Shown here piece by piece: positions 43,178 to 52,235 of a DNA stretch of 64,000 bases; within the stretch, counting starts at the first letter, position 1; each line of letters opens with the position of its first letter. The notes below the pieces were generated by a model. It was not told where the DNA came from. It saw nothing but the letters and a program-made list of their open reading frames with translations, and searched no databases. The DNA lies in assembly GCF_002795245.1 (NCBI RefSeq), contig NZ_PGVG01000032.1, positions 20,584-84,583 of the forward strand. Direction: 5' to 3'. Source of the stretch: Bradyrhizobium forestalis (lineage in GTDB: Bacteria; Pseudomonadota; Alphaproteobacteria; Rhizobiales; Xanthobacteraceae). The position numbers were made by a program, and so were the translations under genes.

Positions 43178-44296
43178 TCAATTTCTCTCGTTGCGACCGG
43201 GGCTGGCAGTCAGGCCGGTCAGGTTGAACACACGCTTGGGGATGATTTCGCCATTGCCAACTTCGGCAAGCGCCAAAAGACGGCCTGCCACCGTGACATA
43301 GACTGTGCCGCTACAAGTGGGCGCATCCCGTCCGCGCAACAAAACGGCCTGACCCCGATGGAGCCTTGCCGCATCAGCCCGAGTGACGGCCAGTGCCGGG
43401 ATGTCGTCCAGCGCGGTCTCAACGGGCAAAAGCGCGTCGGCGAGGCTGCCCTCGCCGGACGCGGCTCTATCGCACAAAGCCTCCAACTGATCCAGCGGAA
43501 TCATGTCGTTTTCGCCAAATGGGCCGACCAGGGTCCGCCGCAGCGCGCAGATATGGCCATAAGTGCCGAGAATCCGGCCCATATCGCGGGCCAGCGCCCG
43601 GACATAGGTGCCCTTGCCGCACTCGGCCTCGAACACGGCCCGGTCGTTATCCGGTTGATCCACAAGGGTTAAATGGTGAATCTCGACGGGGCGGGGCGCC
43701 AGCTCCACGACCTCGCCGTCGCGGGCGAGGTCATAGGCGCGCTCGCCCTGAACCTTGATCGCGGAATAGCGCGGCGGGATCTGCTCGATCACCCCGGTGA
43801 AGCGGGGCAGGAGAGCCAGGATCGCCTCCCGGGTCGGGCGCTGGTCGGAGGTCGCGGTCACCCGGCCCTCGATGTCGTCGGTGTCGCGCTCCTCGCCCCA
43901 GCAGACCGTGAACTGGTAGCGCTTGCGGCCGTCCATGACGAAGGGGACGGTCTTGGTGGCCTCGCCGAGCGCGATCGGCAGCCCGCCCGAGGCGAGCGGA
44001 TCGAGCGTGCCGGCGTGTCCCGCGCGCTTGGCGTTGAACAGCCGCTTGAGCACGGCGACCGCCTGTGTCGAGGTCATGCCGATCGGCTTGTCGAGCACGA
44101 CCCAGCCATGGACGTCGCGGCGGTCGCGGCGAACCTGGTTGCCCTTCTGCTGCTTGGCGCGCGGATCGTTGTTGACGCGGCGCGGCTCCTGATGCGGCTG
44201 AGAATTGCCGCCCATGTCCGTAAAATTATCCTTCTGCACATCGCGCTGATCGGCGTCGTTGCCGTCGATCGTGCCGTGAGCCGGGTCCATGGTCAT
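43178..44296 (-). CDS. truB: tRNA pseudouridine(55) synthase
   Basis: TruB makes pseudouridine 55 in the T-loop of most tRNAs. The catalytic aspartate is in Gly-His-Ala-Gly-Thr-Leu-Asp-Pro-Leu-Ala-Ser-Gly. Of the 372 residues, the first 65 are a hydrophilic extension rich in Asp, Gln and Arg before the conserved Gly-Trp-Val-Val-Leu-Asp-Lys-Pro. The start overlaps the rbfA stop by four bases, which supports the long form; an internal ATG at 44290 also exists. Confidence 0.95.
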   Translation of the reverse strand: MTMDPAHGTIDGNDADQRDVQKDNFTDMGGNSQPHQEPRRVNNDPRAKQQKGNQVRRDRRDVHGWVVLDKPIGMTSTQAVAVLKRLFNAKRAGHAGTLDPLASGGLPIALGEATKTVPFVMDGRKRYQFTVCWGEERDTDDIEGRVTATSDQRPTREAILALLPRFTGVIEQIPPRYSAIKVQGERAYDLARDGEVVELAPRPVEIHHLTLVDQPDNDRAVFEAECGKGTYVRALARDMGRILGTYGHICALRRTLVGPFGENDMIPLDQLEALCDRAASGEGSLADALLPVETALDDIPALAVTRADAARLHRGQAVLLRGRDAPTCSGTVYVTVAGRLLALAEVGNGEIIPKRVFNLTGLTASPGRNERN

Positions 44297-44736
44297 TGCT
44301 CTTCTTCCCGATCCGAAACCGGATTCTGTTCCAAGTCCTGTTCGAGATCCTTCTGCACCGCAGGTGTTCGCAAAAGCTTCTCGATCCGTTCCGCCTCGTC
44401 GAATCGCTCATCGACGCGGAAGCGAATGTCAGGTGCAAATTTCAGGTTAACGCGCCGCGCGACCTCGCCGCGCAGGAATTTCTTGTTGCGCTCGAGCGCC
44501 GCGATCACGATCTCGGTGTCGCGGCCACCGAGCGGCATCACGTAGACCGTCGCGAGCTTCAGGTCGGGCGACATCCGCACCTCCGGCACGGTGATGATGT
44601 GACCTTCGAGATCCGCATCATGCACATTGCCTTGCGCCAGAATATCGGCCATCGCGTGGCGAACCTGCTCGCCGACGCGCAACTGACGCTGCGAGCCGCC
44701 GGGCGCGGAACTCTTCTTCTGATGATGGCGTGGCAT
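44293..44736 (-). CDS. rbfA: Ribosome-binding factor A
   Basis: RbfA is a KH-fold 30S assembly factor needed for 16S maturation and cold growth. The 147-residue protein shows Val-Arg-His-Ala-Met-Ala-Asp near the start, the Ile-Thr-Val-Pro-Glu-Val-Arg-Met-Ser-Pro-Asp-Leu-Lys strand and Leu-Lys-Phe-Ala-Pro-Asp-Ile-Arg-Phe. A Gln/Glu-rich tail follows. It is coupled to truB by ATGA and follows infB after a 154-bp spacer containing hairpins. Confidence 0.95.
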   Translation of the reverse strand: MPRHHQKKSSAPGGSQRQLRVGEQVRHAMADILAQGNVHDADLEGHIITVPEVRMSPDLKLATVYVMPLGGRDTEIVIAALERNKKFLRGEVARRVNLKFAPDIRFRVDERFDEAERIEKLLRTPAVQKDLEQDLEQNPVSDREEEQ

Positions 44737-44747
44737 TCTCGAAAATC

Positions 44748-44837
44748 ACCTCGTCATGCCCGTGCCTGGGACACGGGCATTGTCATTTGTCCTGTTGAAA
44801 CGAAGTGGGGTCGATGGCCGGTAAAATCCGGCCATCG
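44748..44837. other. Hairpins in the infB-rbfA spacer
   Basis: A GCCCGTG/CACGGGC hairpin near 44758-44778 and a perfect CGATGGCCGG/CCGGCCATCG stem at 44812-44837 occupy the spacer. There is no T-run, so they may be processing or stability elements instead of terminators. Confidence 0.5.
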
Positions 44838-44890
44838 CACTCCCGCAATTTCAGTTCAAAAAGATCCGAACGCTTCGGTAAGATTTGGAC

Positions 44891-47593
44891 TTACAGGGAG
44901 CGCTGGATCGTCTCCACGCGGTAACACTCGATCACGTCACCGGCACGCATGTCGTGATAGTTCTCGAAGGCCATGCCGCATTCCTGGCCGGACTGGACTT
45001 CCTTCACTTCGTCCTTGAAGCGCTTGAGCGTCGACAGCTTGCCTTCATGCACGACGACGTTGTCGCGGATCAGGCGCACATTGGCGCCGCGTTCCACGGT
45101 GCCGTCGGTGACGCGGCAGCCGGCGACCTTGCCGACCTTGGAGATGTTGAAGATCTCCAGGATCTCGGCATTGCCCAGCATGGTTTCGCGCAAGGTCGGC
45201 GCGAGCAGACCGCTCATCGCCTTCTTCACGTCGTCCACGAGGTCGTAGATGATGTTGTAGTAGCGGATCTCGATGCCGTTGCGCTTGGCGGCCGCGGCGG
45301 CCTCCTTGTTGGCACGAACCGAGAAGCCGATGATCGCGGCGTTGAAGCCTTCCGCCAGCGTCACGTCGGATTCCGAGATACCGCCGACGCCGGCATGCAG
45401 GATGCGGGCGGCGACTTCGTCGGTGCCGAGCTTCTCCAGCGAGCCGAGGATCGCTTCGAGCGAGCCCTGCACGTCGGCCTTGACGATCAGCGGGAACTCC
45501 TTGCGGCCCGCCGTCTTCAATTGCGACATCATCTGCTCGAGCGAGCCGCGCATGCCGGAGATCGAGGCAGCCGCGTTCTCGCGCTTCTGGTGCGCGCGGT
45601 AGCTGGTGACCTGGCGGGCGCGGGCTTCGTTCTCGACCACCGCGAGACGATCGCCTGCTTCCGGCGGGCCGTTGAAACCGAGCACCTCGACCGGGACCGA
45701 GGGACCGGCTTCCTGCACAGTCTCGCCCTGATCGGAGATCAGCGCGCGGACGCGGCCCATTTCGGCGCCGGCGACGATGATGTCACCGACACGGAGCGTG
45801 CCGCGCTGCACCAGCACGGTGGCGACCGGACCACGGCCGCGATCGAGCTTGGCTTCGATCACGGTGCCTTCGGCCGGACGCTCCGAATTGGTCTTCAGGT
45901 CGAGGATTTCGGCCTGCAGCGCGATCATCTCGAGCAGCTTGTCGAGATTTGTCTTGTTCTTGGCGGACACCTCGACGTCGACGACTTCGCCGCCGAAGGA
46001 TTCGACCTGCACCTCGTGCTGGAGCAGCTCGGTGCGCACGCGCTCGGGCTTGGCATCGGGCTTGTCGATCTTGTTGATGGCAACGATGATCGGTACGCCT
46101 GCAGCCTTGGCGTGGTTGATGGCTTCGACCGTCTGCGGCATCACGCCGTCATCGGCCGCGACCACCAGCACGACGATGTCGGTGACCTTGGCGCCGCGGG
46201 CGCGCATCGCGGTGAACGCGGCGTGGCCGGGCGTGTCGATGAAGGTGATCTTCTTGCCGCTTTCGGGCGACAGCACCTGATAGGCGCCGATATGCTGGGT
46301 GATGCCGCCGGCCTCGCCGGAGACCACGTTGGCGTGACGGAGCGCATCGAGCAGCGAGGTCTTGCCGTGGTCGACGTGGCCCATCACGGTCACCACGGGC
46401 GAACGCGTCTCGGTGTCCGTGGAATCGTCGACGGTGTCGAACAGGCCTTCCTCGACGTCCGAGGCGGCAACGCGCTTGACGGTGTGGCCCAGCTCTTCGG
46501 CGATCAGCTGCGCGGTATCGGCGTCGATCACGTCGGTGATCTTGTGCATCGCGCCCTGCTTCATCAGCATGCGGATGACGTCGACCGCGCGTTCGGACAT
46601 GCGGTTGGCGAGTTCCTGGATGGTGATCGCTTCCGGGATCGTCACCTCGCGGATGAGCTTTTCCTTGGGCTCATTCGAGGCGTGGCCCTTGAGGCGCTGG
46701 GTGCGGCGGCGGAACGAGGCGATCGAGCGCTCGCGCACGTCATCGGCGTTGAGCGCGGTGACGACGGTGAGGCGACCGCGTTCCTTCTGCGGGCCGGGCT
46801 TGTGGGTGGTTTTGGGGGCCGCCGCGGGACGCATCGCGCCGCCGGGCCCGCGCCGGATCTGGCGCGGAGCCTCGTCCTCGTCGGGCTCGGCCGCAACTGC
46901 GGGACCGCGGCCGGCCGGTCCGCCCGGTCGCTGCGCGGTAGCCGTGGGACGCGCCGTCGTTGTTCCCGGACGTGCCGTCGTGGGGGCGCCGGGCCGTGCC
47001 GCAGGGGCGCCGGGTCGCGGCGCAGGCGCGGACGGAGCTGCCGTCGCGGGACGCGCGGCGGCCGGCTGCTCGCCTTCCCCAAAACGCTTCTTGGCCTCGG
47101 TCTCGGCCTTCCGCTTGGCTTCGTCCTCATGGCGATGGCGCTCTTCCTCGGCCTTGCGACGGGCTTCGGCGGCCTCGCGCTCGGCGCGCTCGGCGGCCTC
47201 GCGGACGGCGCGGCGCTGGGCCTCTTCTTCGGCCTGGCGGCGTTCCTCGACTTCGCGCAGCTTGGCATCGGCCAGCGCGCTGGCGCGGGCCGAACGCTCG
47301 TCCTCGGTCAGCGTGCGCAGCACCACACCGGAACCGGCGTTGCGAGGCGGGGGCGGAGCCGGACGCGACGGCGCCGCGGGTGCGGCCGGCGCGGGCTTTG
47401 CAGTCACTTCGGGTGCGTGCGGCTCGGGCCCGTCGCCAATGCGGCGCTTGCCGCGCTTCTCGACCACGACCTGCTTGCTGCGGCCATGGCTGAAGCTCTG
47501 GCGCACGGTCCCCGTTTCGACGCGCGGCTTGAGCGATAGCGTCTTGCTCGGAACGCTCAGCTTCTTGTCGCCAGGGGTCTTGGTATCAACCAT
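44891..47593 (-). CDS. infB: Translation initiation factor IF-2
   Basis: IF-2 is the GTPase that places initiator tRNA on the 30S subunit and promotes subunit joining. The 900-residue protein has a long N-terminal Ala/Pro/Arg/Glu-rich region (about residues 50-300, with a charged coiled-coil-like Glu/Arg helix), a G domain from about 395 with Gly-His-Val-Asp-His-Gly-Lys-Thr-Ser, Asp-Thr-Pro-Gly-His-Ala and Asn-Lys-Ile-Asp-Lys, and the C-terminal fMet-tRNA-binding domains. It sits between ylxR and rbfA in the classic nusA operon. Confidence 0.98.
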   Translation of the reverse strand: MVDTKTPGDKKLSVPSKTLSLKPRVETGTVRQSFSHGRSKQVVVEKRGKRRIGDGPEPHAPEVTAKPAPAAPAAPSRPAPPPPRNAGSGVVLRTLTEDERSARASALADAKLREVEERRQAEEEAQRRAVREAAERAEREAAEARRKAEEERHRHEDEAKRKAETEAKKRFGEGEQPAAARPATAAPSAPAPRPGAPAARPGAPTTARPGTTTARPTATAQRPGGPAGRGPAVAAEPDEDEAPRQIRRGPGGAMRPAAAPKTTHKPGPQKERGRLTVVTALNADDVRERSIASFRRRTQRLKGHASNEPKEKLIREVTIPEAITIQELANRMSERAVDVIRMLMKQGAMHKITDVIDADTAQLIAEELGHTVKRVAASDVEEGLFDTVDDSTDTETRSPVVTVMGHVDHGKTSLLDALRHANVVSGEAGGITQHIGAYQVLSPESGKKITFIDTPGHAAFTAMRARGAKVTDIVVLVVAADDGVMPQTVEAINHAKAAGVPIIVAINKIDKPDAKPERVRTELLQHEVQVESFGGEVVDVEVSAKNKTNLDKLLEMIALQAEILDLKTNSERPAEGTVIEAKLDRGRGPVATVLVQRGTLRVGDIIVAGAEMGRVRALISDQGETVQEAGPSVPVEVLGFNGPPEAGDRLAVVENEARARQVTSYRAHQKRENAAASISGMRGSLEQMMSQLKTAGRKEFPLIVKADVQGSLEAILGSLEKLGTDEVAARILHAGVGGISESDVTLAEGFNAAIIGFSVRANKEAAAAAKRNGIEIRYYNIIYDLVDDVKKAMSGLLAPTLRETMLGNAEILEIFNISKVGKVAGCRVTDGTVERGANVRLIRDNVVVHEGKLSTLKRFKDEVKEVQSGQECGMAFENYHDMRAGDVIECYRVETIQRSL

Positions 47594-47663
47594 TCAGCAG
47601 TCCTAATCCTGATTTATCAGTGTTGTGCGTTGCCGCACCGTCCTATTGGGTCGTCGTTGTCTC

Positions 47664-48347
47664 TCAGAAATCCTGGCCGGGCTTTTCGGCAGTCTTGTCA
47701 TCGTCCGCCATCCGGTATCGGACCAGCATCTGGCTACGTGACAGGAATGACTTGCTCGCCGGGCCCGCGAGCAGGGCAGCATGTATCACATTTGACCGGG
47801 TCAGTGCCAAATCCAATTCTACCGATTTCAGTGCGGTGACGACGGGAATCTGCGGCTGAGCGCCGCGATTTCCGGCATTTTGACGCGCCAGCATGTCCAA
47901 TTTGCGGATTCCGTCCGCGGCCCCGTCGCTGGCATGGATCAGGACCTCGACCGTTCCTTCTCGAAGGGCGCTCTCGACCTTGCCGAAGCCGGCCACGACC
48001 TGACCCGCCTTGGCGGCGATCCCAAGGGCTTCCGTCACGCTCCGGACCAGGAGCGCCTCGATGTCGGCAGGAAGCGTCTGAGGAATGCGCAGGTCGCGCT
48101 TGAAGGCCTTGCTGAATTGGTGACGCCGCACGGCTTCCGCAACCACCTTGCGTGAGGCGGTGAGCCACATGCCGCGTCCGGGCAGCTTGCGCTTGAGATC
48201 GGGAACTATGTCACCCTGCGGCGAGACGACGAAGCGGATCAGCTCGTCGATCGGCCGGACCTCGCGACTGACCGCGCACATGCGCATGGTCGCGGACCTT
48301 TCGGTCCGCGGCCCATGGTCGAGTTCGCTGTCAGTGCTGGCGAGCAT
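47664..48347 (-). CDS. YlxR-type RNA-binding protein with L7Ae-like C-terminal half
   Basis: This 227-residue protein joins a YlxR (DUF448) domain, with Arg-Met-Cys-Ala-Val-Ser-Arg and Pro-Gly-Arg-Gly-Met-Trp-Leu near residues 22-62, to an L7Ae/YlxQ-like part (Ala-Gly-Gln-Val-Val-Ala-Gly-Phe-Gly-Lys, about residues 110-200). In Bacillus these are separate genes between nusA and infB; the fused form is usual in alphaproteobacteria. An RNA-related role is inferred from the families and the operon. Confidence 0.88.
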   Translation of the reverse strand: MLASTDSELDHGPRTERSATMRMCAVSREVRPIDELIRFVVSPQGDIVPDLKRKLPGRGMWLTASRKVVAEAVRRHQFSKAFKRDLRIPQTLPADIEALLVRSVTEALGIAAKAGQVVAGFGKVESALREGTVEVLIHASDGAADGIRKLDMLARQNAGNRGAQPQIPVVTALKSVELDLALTRSNVIHAALLAGPASKSFLSRSQMLVRYRMADDDKTAEKPGQDF

Positions 48348-48378
48348 CCGGGCGACATCCTCCTTCGCCTTCTAAGTC

Positions 48379-48423
48379 GCGTGTTCTTTACGCAAAACCG
48401 GTCTCCACTTTTGCTGAACACGC
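48379..48423. repeat. Rhizobiales palindrome in the nusA-ylxR gap
   Basis: GCGTGTTC and GAACACGC arms enclose a TTTACGCAAAACCGG core with CCACTTTTGC. I recognise it as the common Rhizobiales repeat of the ...AAAACCGG...CCACTTTT... type. It fills the short nusA-ylxR spacer within the operon. Confidence 0.7.
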
Positions 48424-48424
48424 C

Positions 48425-50035
48425 TTAAGCCGGCTGATCTTCGGTCGCCTCAGCCTCTTCAGCAGGCTTGGCGAGATCGGCTTCGGTGATCCAGCCGGCC
48501 TTGACGCGGGCCTGCATGATCATCGCTTCGGCGTCGTCACGGGAGATGTCGATGCCGTCGAGCGCACCGGCGTGCTTGGTCGGCTCGCTGCCTTCCTTGC
48601 GCTCGGTCCAGCCGACCAGATCGTCGGTGGCGCAGCCGGCGAGGTCGTCGACGGTCTTGATGTCGTTCTCGCCGAACTTCACCAGCATCTTCGAGGTCAC
48701 ACCGGGCACGTCCTTGAGCGCGTCCTCGACGCCGAGCTCCTTGCGCCTCGCCTCCAGCTCGGCTTCCTGCTGCTCCAGATATTCGCGGGCGCGGTTCTGC
48801 AGCTCCTGCGCGGTCTCCTCGTCGAAGCCCTCGATGCCGGCGAGTTCCTTGACGTCCACCATCGCGAGTTCCTCGACCGAGGTGAAGCCTTCGGATGCCA
48901 GCAGCTGGCCGACCACTTCGTCGACGTTGAGCGATTCCATGAAGATGCGGGTGGAGTTCTCGAAGTCGGCTTGGCGGCGCTCCGATTCCTCCTGCTCGGT
49001 CAGGATGTCGATGTCCCAGCCCGTGAGCTGCGAGGCCAGGCGCACGTTCTGGCCGCGGCGGCCGATCGCCAGCGAGAGCTGGTTGTTGGTGTCGGGCACC
49101 ACGACCTCGATGCGCTCGCGATCTTCGTCGATGACGACCTTGGAGACTTCCGCCGGCGCCAGCGCGTTGACCACGAAGGTCGCGATGTCGGGCGACCAGG
49201 GAATGATGTCGATCTTCTCGCCCTGCAGCTCGTTCACCACCGCCTGCACGCGCGAGCCGCGCATGCCGACGCAGGCGCCGACCGGATCGACCGAGGAATC
49301 GCGGGAAATCACGCCGATCTTCGCGCGCGAGCCGGGATCGCGGGCGACTGCCTTGATCTCGACGATGCCGTCATAGATCTCCGGCACTTCCTGCGCGAAC
49401 AGCTTTGCCATGAACTGCGGATGGGTGCGGGAGAGGAAGATCTGCGGGCCGCGGGTCTCGCGGCGGACGTCGAAGATATAGGCGCGGACGCGGTCGCCGT
49501 TGCGGAACACCTCGCGCGGCAGCATCTCGTCGCGGCGGATGATGGCTTCGCCGCGGCCGAGATCGACGATCACGCTGCCATATTCGACGCGCTTGACGAC
49601 GCCGTTGACGATGTCGCCGATGCGGTCCTTGAACTCCTGATACTGCCGGTCGCGCTCGGCCTCGCGCACCTTCTGCACGATCACCTGCTTGGCCGATTGC
49701 GCGGCGATGCGGCCATATTCCAGCGGCGGCAGGGTGTCGGCGATGGTGTCGCCGACCTGGGCGCCGGGATTGGCGCGCTGCGCGTCCACCAGCGAAATCT
49801 GGTTGGAGTGGTTCTCGACCTTGTCGACCACCAGCATGTGGCGCGACAGCCGCAGCTCGCCCTTCTTCGGGTCGATCTCGGCATGCACGTCAGTCTCGCT
49901 GCCGTAGCGGGCCCGCGCCGCCTTGGCGATGGCGTCCTCCATCGCCGCGATGACGATGCCGCGGTCGATCGATTTTTCGCGTGCGACGGCGTCCGCGATC
50001 TGAAGCAATTCAAGTCGGTTGGCGCTGACTGCCAT
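48425..50035 (-). CDS. nusA: Transcription termination/antitermination factor NusA
   Basis: NusA binds RNA polymerase and nascent RNA and modulates pausing, termination and antitermination. The 536-residue protein has the N-terminal polymerase-binding domain, S1 (Gly-Val-Val-Lys-Arg-Val-Glu-Tyr-Gly), two KH domains (Gly-Met-Arg-Gly-Ser-Arg-Val-Gln and Ile-Gly-Arg-Arg-Gly-Gln-Asn-Val) and two C-terminal helix-hairpin-helix repeats (Ile-Glu-Gly-Phe-Asp-Glu and Val-Pro-Gly-Val-Thr). An acidic tail ends it. The start lies two bases after the rimP stop. Confidence 0.98.
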   Translation of the reverse strand: MAVSANRLELLQIADAVAREKSIDRGIVIAAMEDAIAKAARARYGSETDVHAEIDPKKGELRLSRHMLVVDKVENHSNQISLVDAQRANPGAQVGDTIADTLPPLEYGRIAAQSAKQVIVQKVREAERDRQYQEFKDRIGDIVNGVVKRVEYGSVIVDLGRGEAIIRRDEMLPREVFRNGDRVRAYIFDVRRETRGPQIFLSRTHPQFMAKLFAQEVPEIYDGIVEIKAVARDPGSRAKIGVISRDSSVDPVGACVGMRGSRVQAVVNELQGEKIDIIPWSPDIATFVVNALAPAEVSKVVIDEDRERIEVVVPDTNNQLSLAIGRRGQNVRLASQLTGWDIDILTEQEESERRQADFENSTRIFMESLNVDEVVGQLLASEGFTSVEELAMVDVKELAGIEGFDEETAQELQNRAREYLEQQEAELEARRKELGVEDALKDVPGVTSKMLVKFGENDIKTVDDLAGCATDDLVGWTERKEGSEPTKHAGALDGIDISRDDAEAMIMQARVKAGWITEADLAKPAEEAEATEDQPA

Positions 50036-50037
50036 GG

Positions 50038-50793
50038 CTAGTCTCCTTGGTCAGGCTCGGTCTCGCCGCGCCGCGCGCGTTCGGCGGCAAGGCGATGTTT
50101 CTTCGTGTTGGTCGGTGCCGGCTTCTTCTTCGGCTTGGTGTTCTTGGTGGTCTTCTCGCTGATCTTGGCGTGCGGCGCCTGCGGCGGCTCGAGGCCGAGA
50201 TTGCGGCGCATCTCGCGCGCCTCGGCCTTGCCGCGGCGCATGGATTCGGCGATCAGCTCGTCGGTCAGCACCAGGCGAGCCTCGCCGATGTCCTCCATGG
50301 TCAGGAGAACGTCGGGATCATCGCCCGCCTTGACGTCGTCGCGATGCAGATGCACGCGATCGCCCTCGACCGCGCCGAGCGTGCCGCGGAAGCGCTTCCG
50401 CCCCTCATGCGCGACCGCCATCTCGATCTTCACCAGATGCCCGGAATAGCGCTGGAAATCGGAGCGGCGCACCAGCGGGCGGTCGATGCCCGGCGAGGAG
50501 ATCTCGAGCCGGTAGGCGCGATCGATGGGATCGGCGACGTCGAGCACGGGCGACAATGCCCGCGAGATCGCCTCGCAATCCTCGATCTGCATCGAGCCGT
50601 CCGGCCGCTCGGCCATGATCTGCACGGTGCAGCCGGCCTCCCCGGAAATGCGGATCCGCACCAGGCGATAGCCCATGCCCTGGAGCACGGGAGCTGCCAC
50701 CGCGGACACCCGTGCCGCGACGCCAGGCTCGACCACGAGCCGCGGCTCGGCCAGCAATTCGGCATCCGTGGAACCAGGGTTCGGTTCGGTCAT
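50038..50793 (-). CDS. rimP: Ribosome maturation factor RimP
   Basis: RimP assists 30S assembly. The 251-residue protein has the Gly-Tyr-Arg-Leu-Val-Arg-Ile core, Asp-Cys-Glu-Ala-Ile-Ser-Arg-Ala and the strongly conserved Leu-Glu-Ile-Ser-Ser-Pro-Gly-Ile-Asp-Arg-Pro-Leu. It carries a Lys/Thr-rich C-terminal extension of about 70 residues beyond the E. coli length. It is the first gene of the rimP-nusA-infB cluster and is preceded by a leader with a terminator-like hairpin. Confidence 0.96.
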   Translation of the reverse strand: MTEPNPGSTDAELLAEPRLVVEPGVAARVSAVAAPVLQGMGYRLVRIRISGEAGCTVQIMAERPDGSMQIEDCEAISRALSPVLDVADPIDRAYRLEISSPGIDRPLVRRSDFQRYSGHLVKIEMAVAHEGRKRFRGTLGAVEGDRVHLHRDDVKAGDDPDVLLTMEDIGEARLVLTDELIAESMRRGKAEAREMRRNLGLEPPQAPHAKISEKTTKNTKPKKKPAPTNTKKHRLAAERARRGETEPDQGD

Positions 50794-50907
50794 GTCCAGG
50801 GTCAGGGCGCTCGATGGTTAAGGCTTGGTTACGACGTCAAAGCCCGTTTCGGAACTTTCCCGACAGCGCGTCGGGCCGCATCTCCCGCCAAGCCGCGTTC
50901 AGGTAAT

Positions 50908-51060
50908 AAAAAAGAGCGGGTCCTTGCGGGCCCACTCTCACTACGCGGATCGTATGAGAAGATGAATTGGCGCAGATATAGCGCTTTCCCCACTCCCGGA
51001 CAAGGCCCATTGCAGCGGGAACGGGGCCTTTTTACGCCGATCTGCGGACCCTGCTCAACG
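50908..51060 (-). promoter_or_regulatory. Putative rimP leader with intrinsic terminator
   Basis: On the reverse strand GAGTGGG and CCCGCTC (one G-T wobble) form a stem at 50914-50937, followed by TTTTTT (50908-50913). This is a good intrinsic terminator 115 bases before the rimP start and on the same strand. Upstream, a GGCCC/GGGCC hairpin lies near 51004-51030. This matches the idea of a transcription attenuator, and I recall an Rfam rimP-leader family from alphaproteobacteria. The exact 5' end is not visible. The 359-bp gap holds no gene. Confidence 0.65.
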
Positions 51061-51152
51061 CTTCCTTCATCAAGCAGGCCTAAATTCCTTGATTGTGGGG
51101 CGGCTTGAACCAAGGGCGCACCCGCGGCGTGCCCCGTTCGAGTTGCGTTTTC

Positions 51153-52235
51153 ATGACCGTTGCCACGTCGCTCATTCCTGGACTGGACGATATCGTCAAG
51201 CGCGGCGATCCGCGTCGCCGTGGCGAGATCGCGCGTGCCATCGCCCAATTGTTCTTTCGGGATGCGGACAAGCTCCGCCCCGAGCTGATCGATCTCTTCG
51301 ACAATCTCCTGATCGATCTCGTCCCGCATGCCGAACTCGCCTCGCGTGTCGATCTGGCCGAGCGCTTCTCGCGCCTCAACAACGCGCCGCCGCACCTGGT
51401 CAATCAGCTCGCGCGCGAAAACGAGATCATGGTGGCCGGTCCCGTGCTGCGCCGCTCGCCCGTGCTCGACGATGCCGCTTTGGTCGAGATCGCGCGCTTG
51501 AAAGGCCAGGGCCATCTCCTGGCGATGACGGAGCGCCCCGCTTTGTCTCCCGTCGTCACCGATGTGCTGGTCGAGCGCGGCGATCGCGACGTGGTGCGCC
51601 GCGCCGCGGGCAATGCCGGCGCGGTGTTCTCGCCAAGCAGCTACTCCGAGATCATCAAGCGCGCGGCGCAGGACGGCGTCCTGACGCTCAAGATCGGTCA
51701 GCGCAATGATCTCTCCGGCGAGCACCTGAAGCAGCTGCTCGACGGGACGCTCGACGTCATCCGCCGTCGCCTCTCCACCATGGTCAATCCCGTGCGCCAG
51801 GTCGAGATCAAGCGTGCGATGGCGGCGATCGAGGAGGCCGCGCTGCCGCCGGGGCCGCGCCGCGATTTTTCGGGCGCGCAGCGCACGGTGCTCGCCTTGC
51901 ATCGCGAGGGCCATCTCGGCGAGAGTGCGCTGCTCGGCTTCGCCAAGGCGCACAAATACGAGGAAGCGATCGCCGCGCTCGCGGCGATATCAGGCGTTCG
52001 CCTCTCGATCCTCGACCGCCTCATCGCGGGCGATCGCTACGATCCGCTTCTGATCTTGGGCCGCGTGCTGAACCTGGGCTGGCCCACGGTGCGTGCGCTC
52101 ATCCTGCTCTGGTACGGTCCGCAGCGCACGCCGGCCGATGCCGACATCGAGGCCGCGCGCCTGAACTTCACGCGCCTGATGCCGACAACCGCCGAACGCG
52201 TCGTGAATTTCTGGCGCAACCGGCAGTCGATTTAG
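51153..52235 (+). CDS. DUF2336 domain protein
   Basis: A 360-residue, largely helical protein that fits DUF2336, an alphaproteobacterial family with HEAT-like repeats and unknown function. Features include a Leu-x-x-Leu-Phe-Asp-Asn-Leu-Leu-Ile-Asp helix, Ala-Arg-Glu-Asn-Glu-Ile-Met-Val-Ala-Gly-Pro-Val-Leu, repeated Asp-Val-Val-Arg-Arg-Ala-Ala-Gly-Asn type units, and a C-terminal Arg-Leu-Asn-Phe-Thr-Arg-Leu. The ATG at 51153 is taken because the upstream part is non-conserved. It converges with trmB and overlaps its stop by four bases. Confidence 0.8.
   Translation: MTVATSLIPGLDDIVKRGDPRRRGEIARAIAQLFFRDADKLRPELIDLFDNLLIDLVPHAELASRVDLAERFSRLNNAPPHLVNQLARENEIMVAGPVLRRSPVLDDAALVEIARLKGQGHLLAMTERPALSPVVTDVLVERGDRDVVRRAAGNAGAVFSPSSYSEIIKRAAQDGVLTLKIGQRNDLSGEHLKQLLDGTLDVIRRRLSTMVNPVRQVEIKRAMAAIEEAALPPGPRRDFSGAQRTVLALHREGHLGESALLGFAKAHKYEEAIAALAAISGVRLSILDRLIAGDRYDPLLILGRVLNLGWPTVRALILLWYGPQRTPADADIEAARLNFTRLMPTTAERVVNFWRNRQSI

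Noticed and set aside
51004..51036. A + strand terminator (GGCCC...GGGCC then TTTTT) as the end of a + strand gene
   Set aside because: No + strand gene lies upstream; it is better seen as part of the folded rimP leader.
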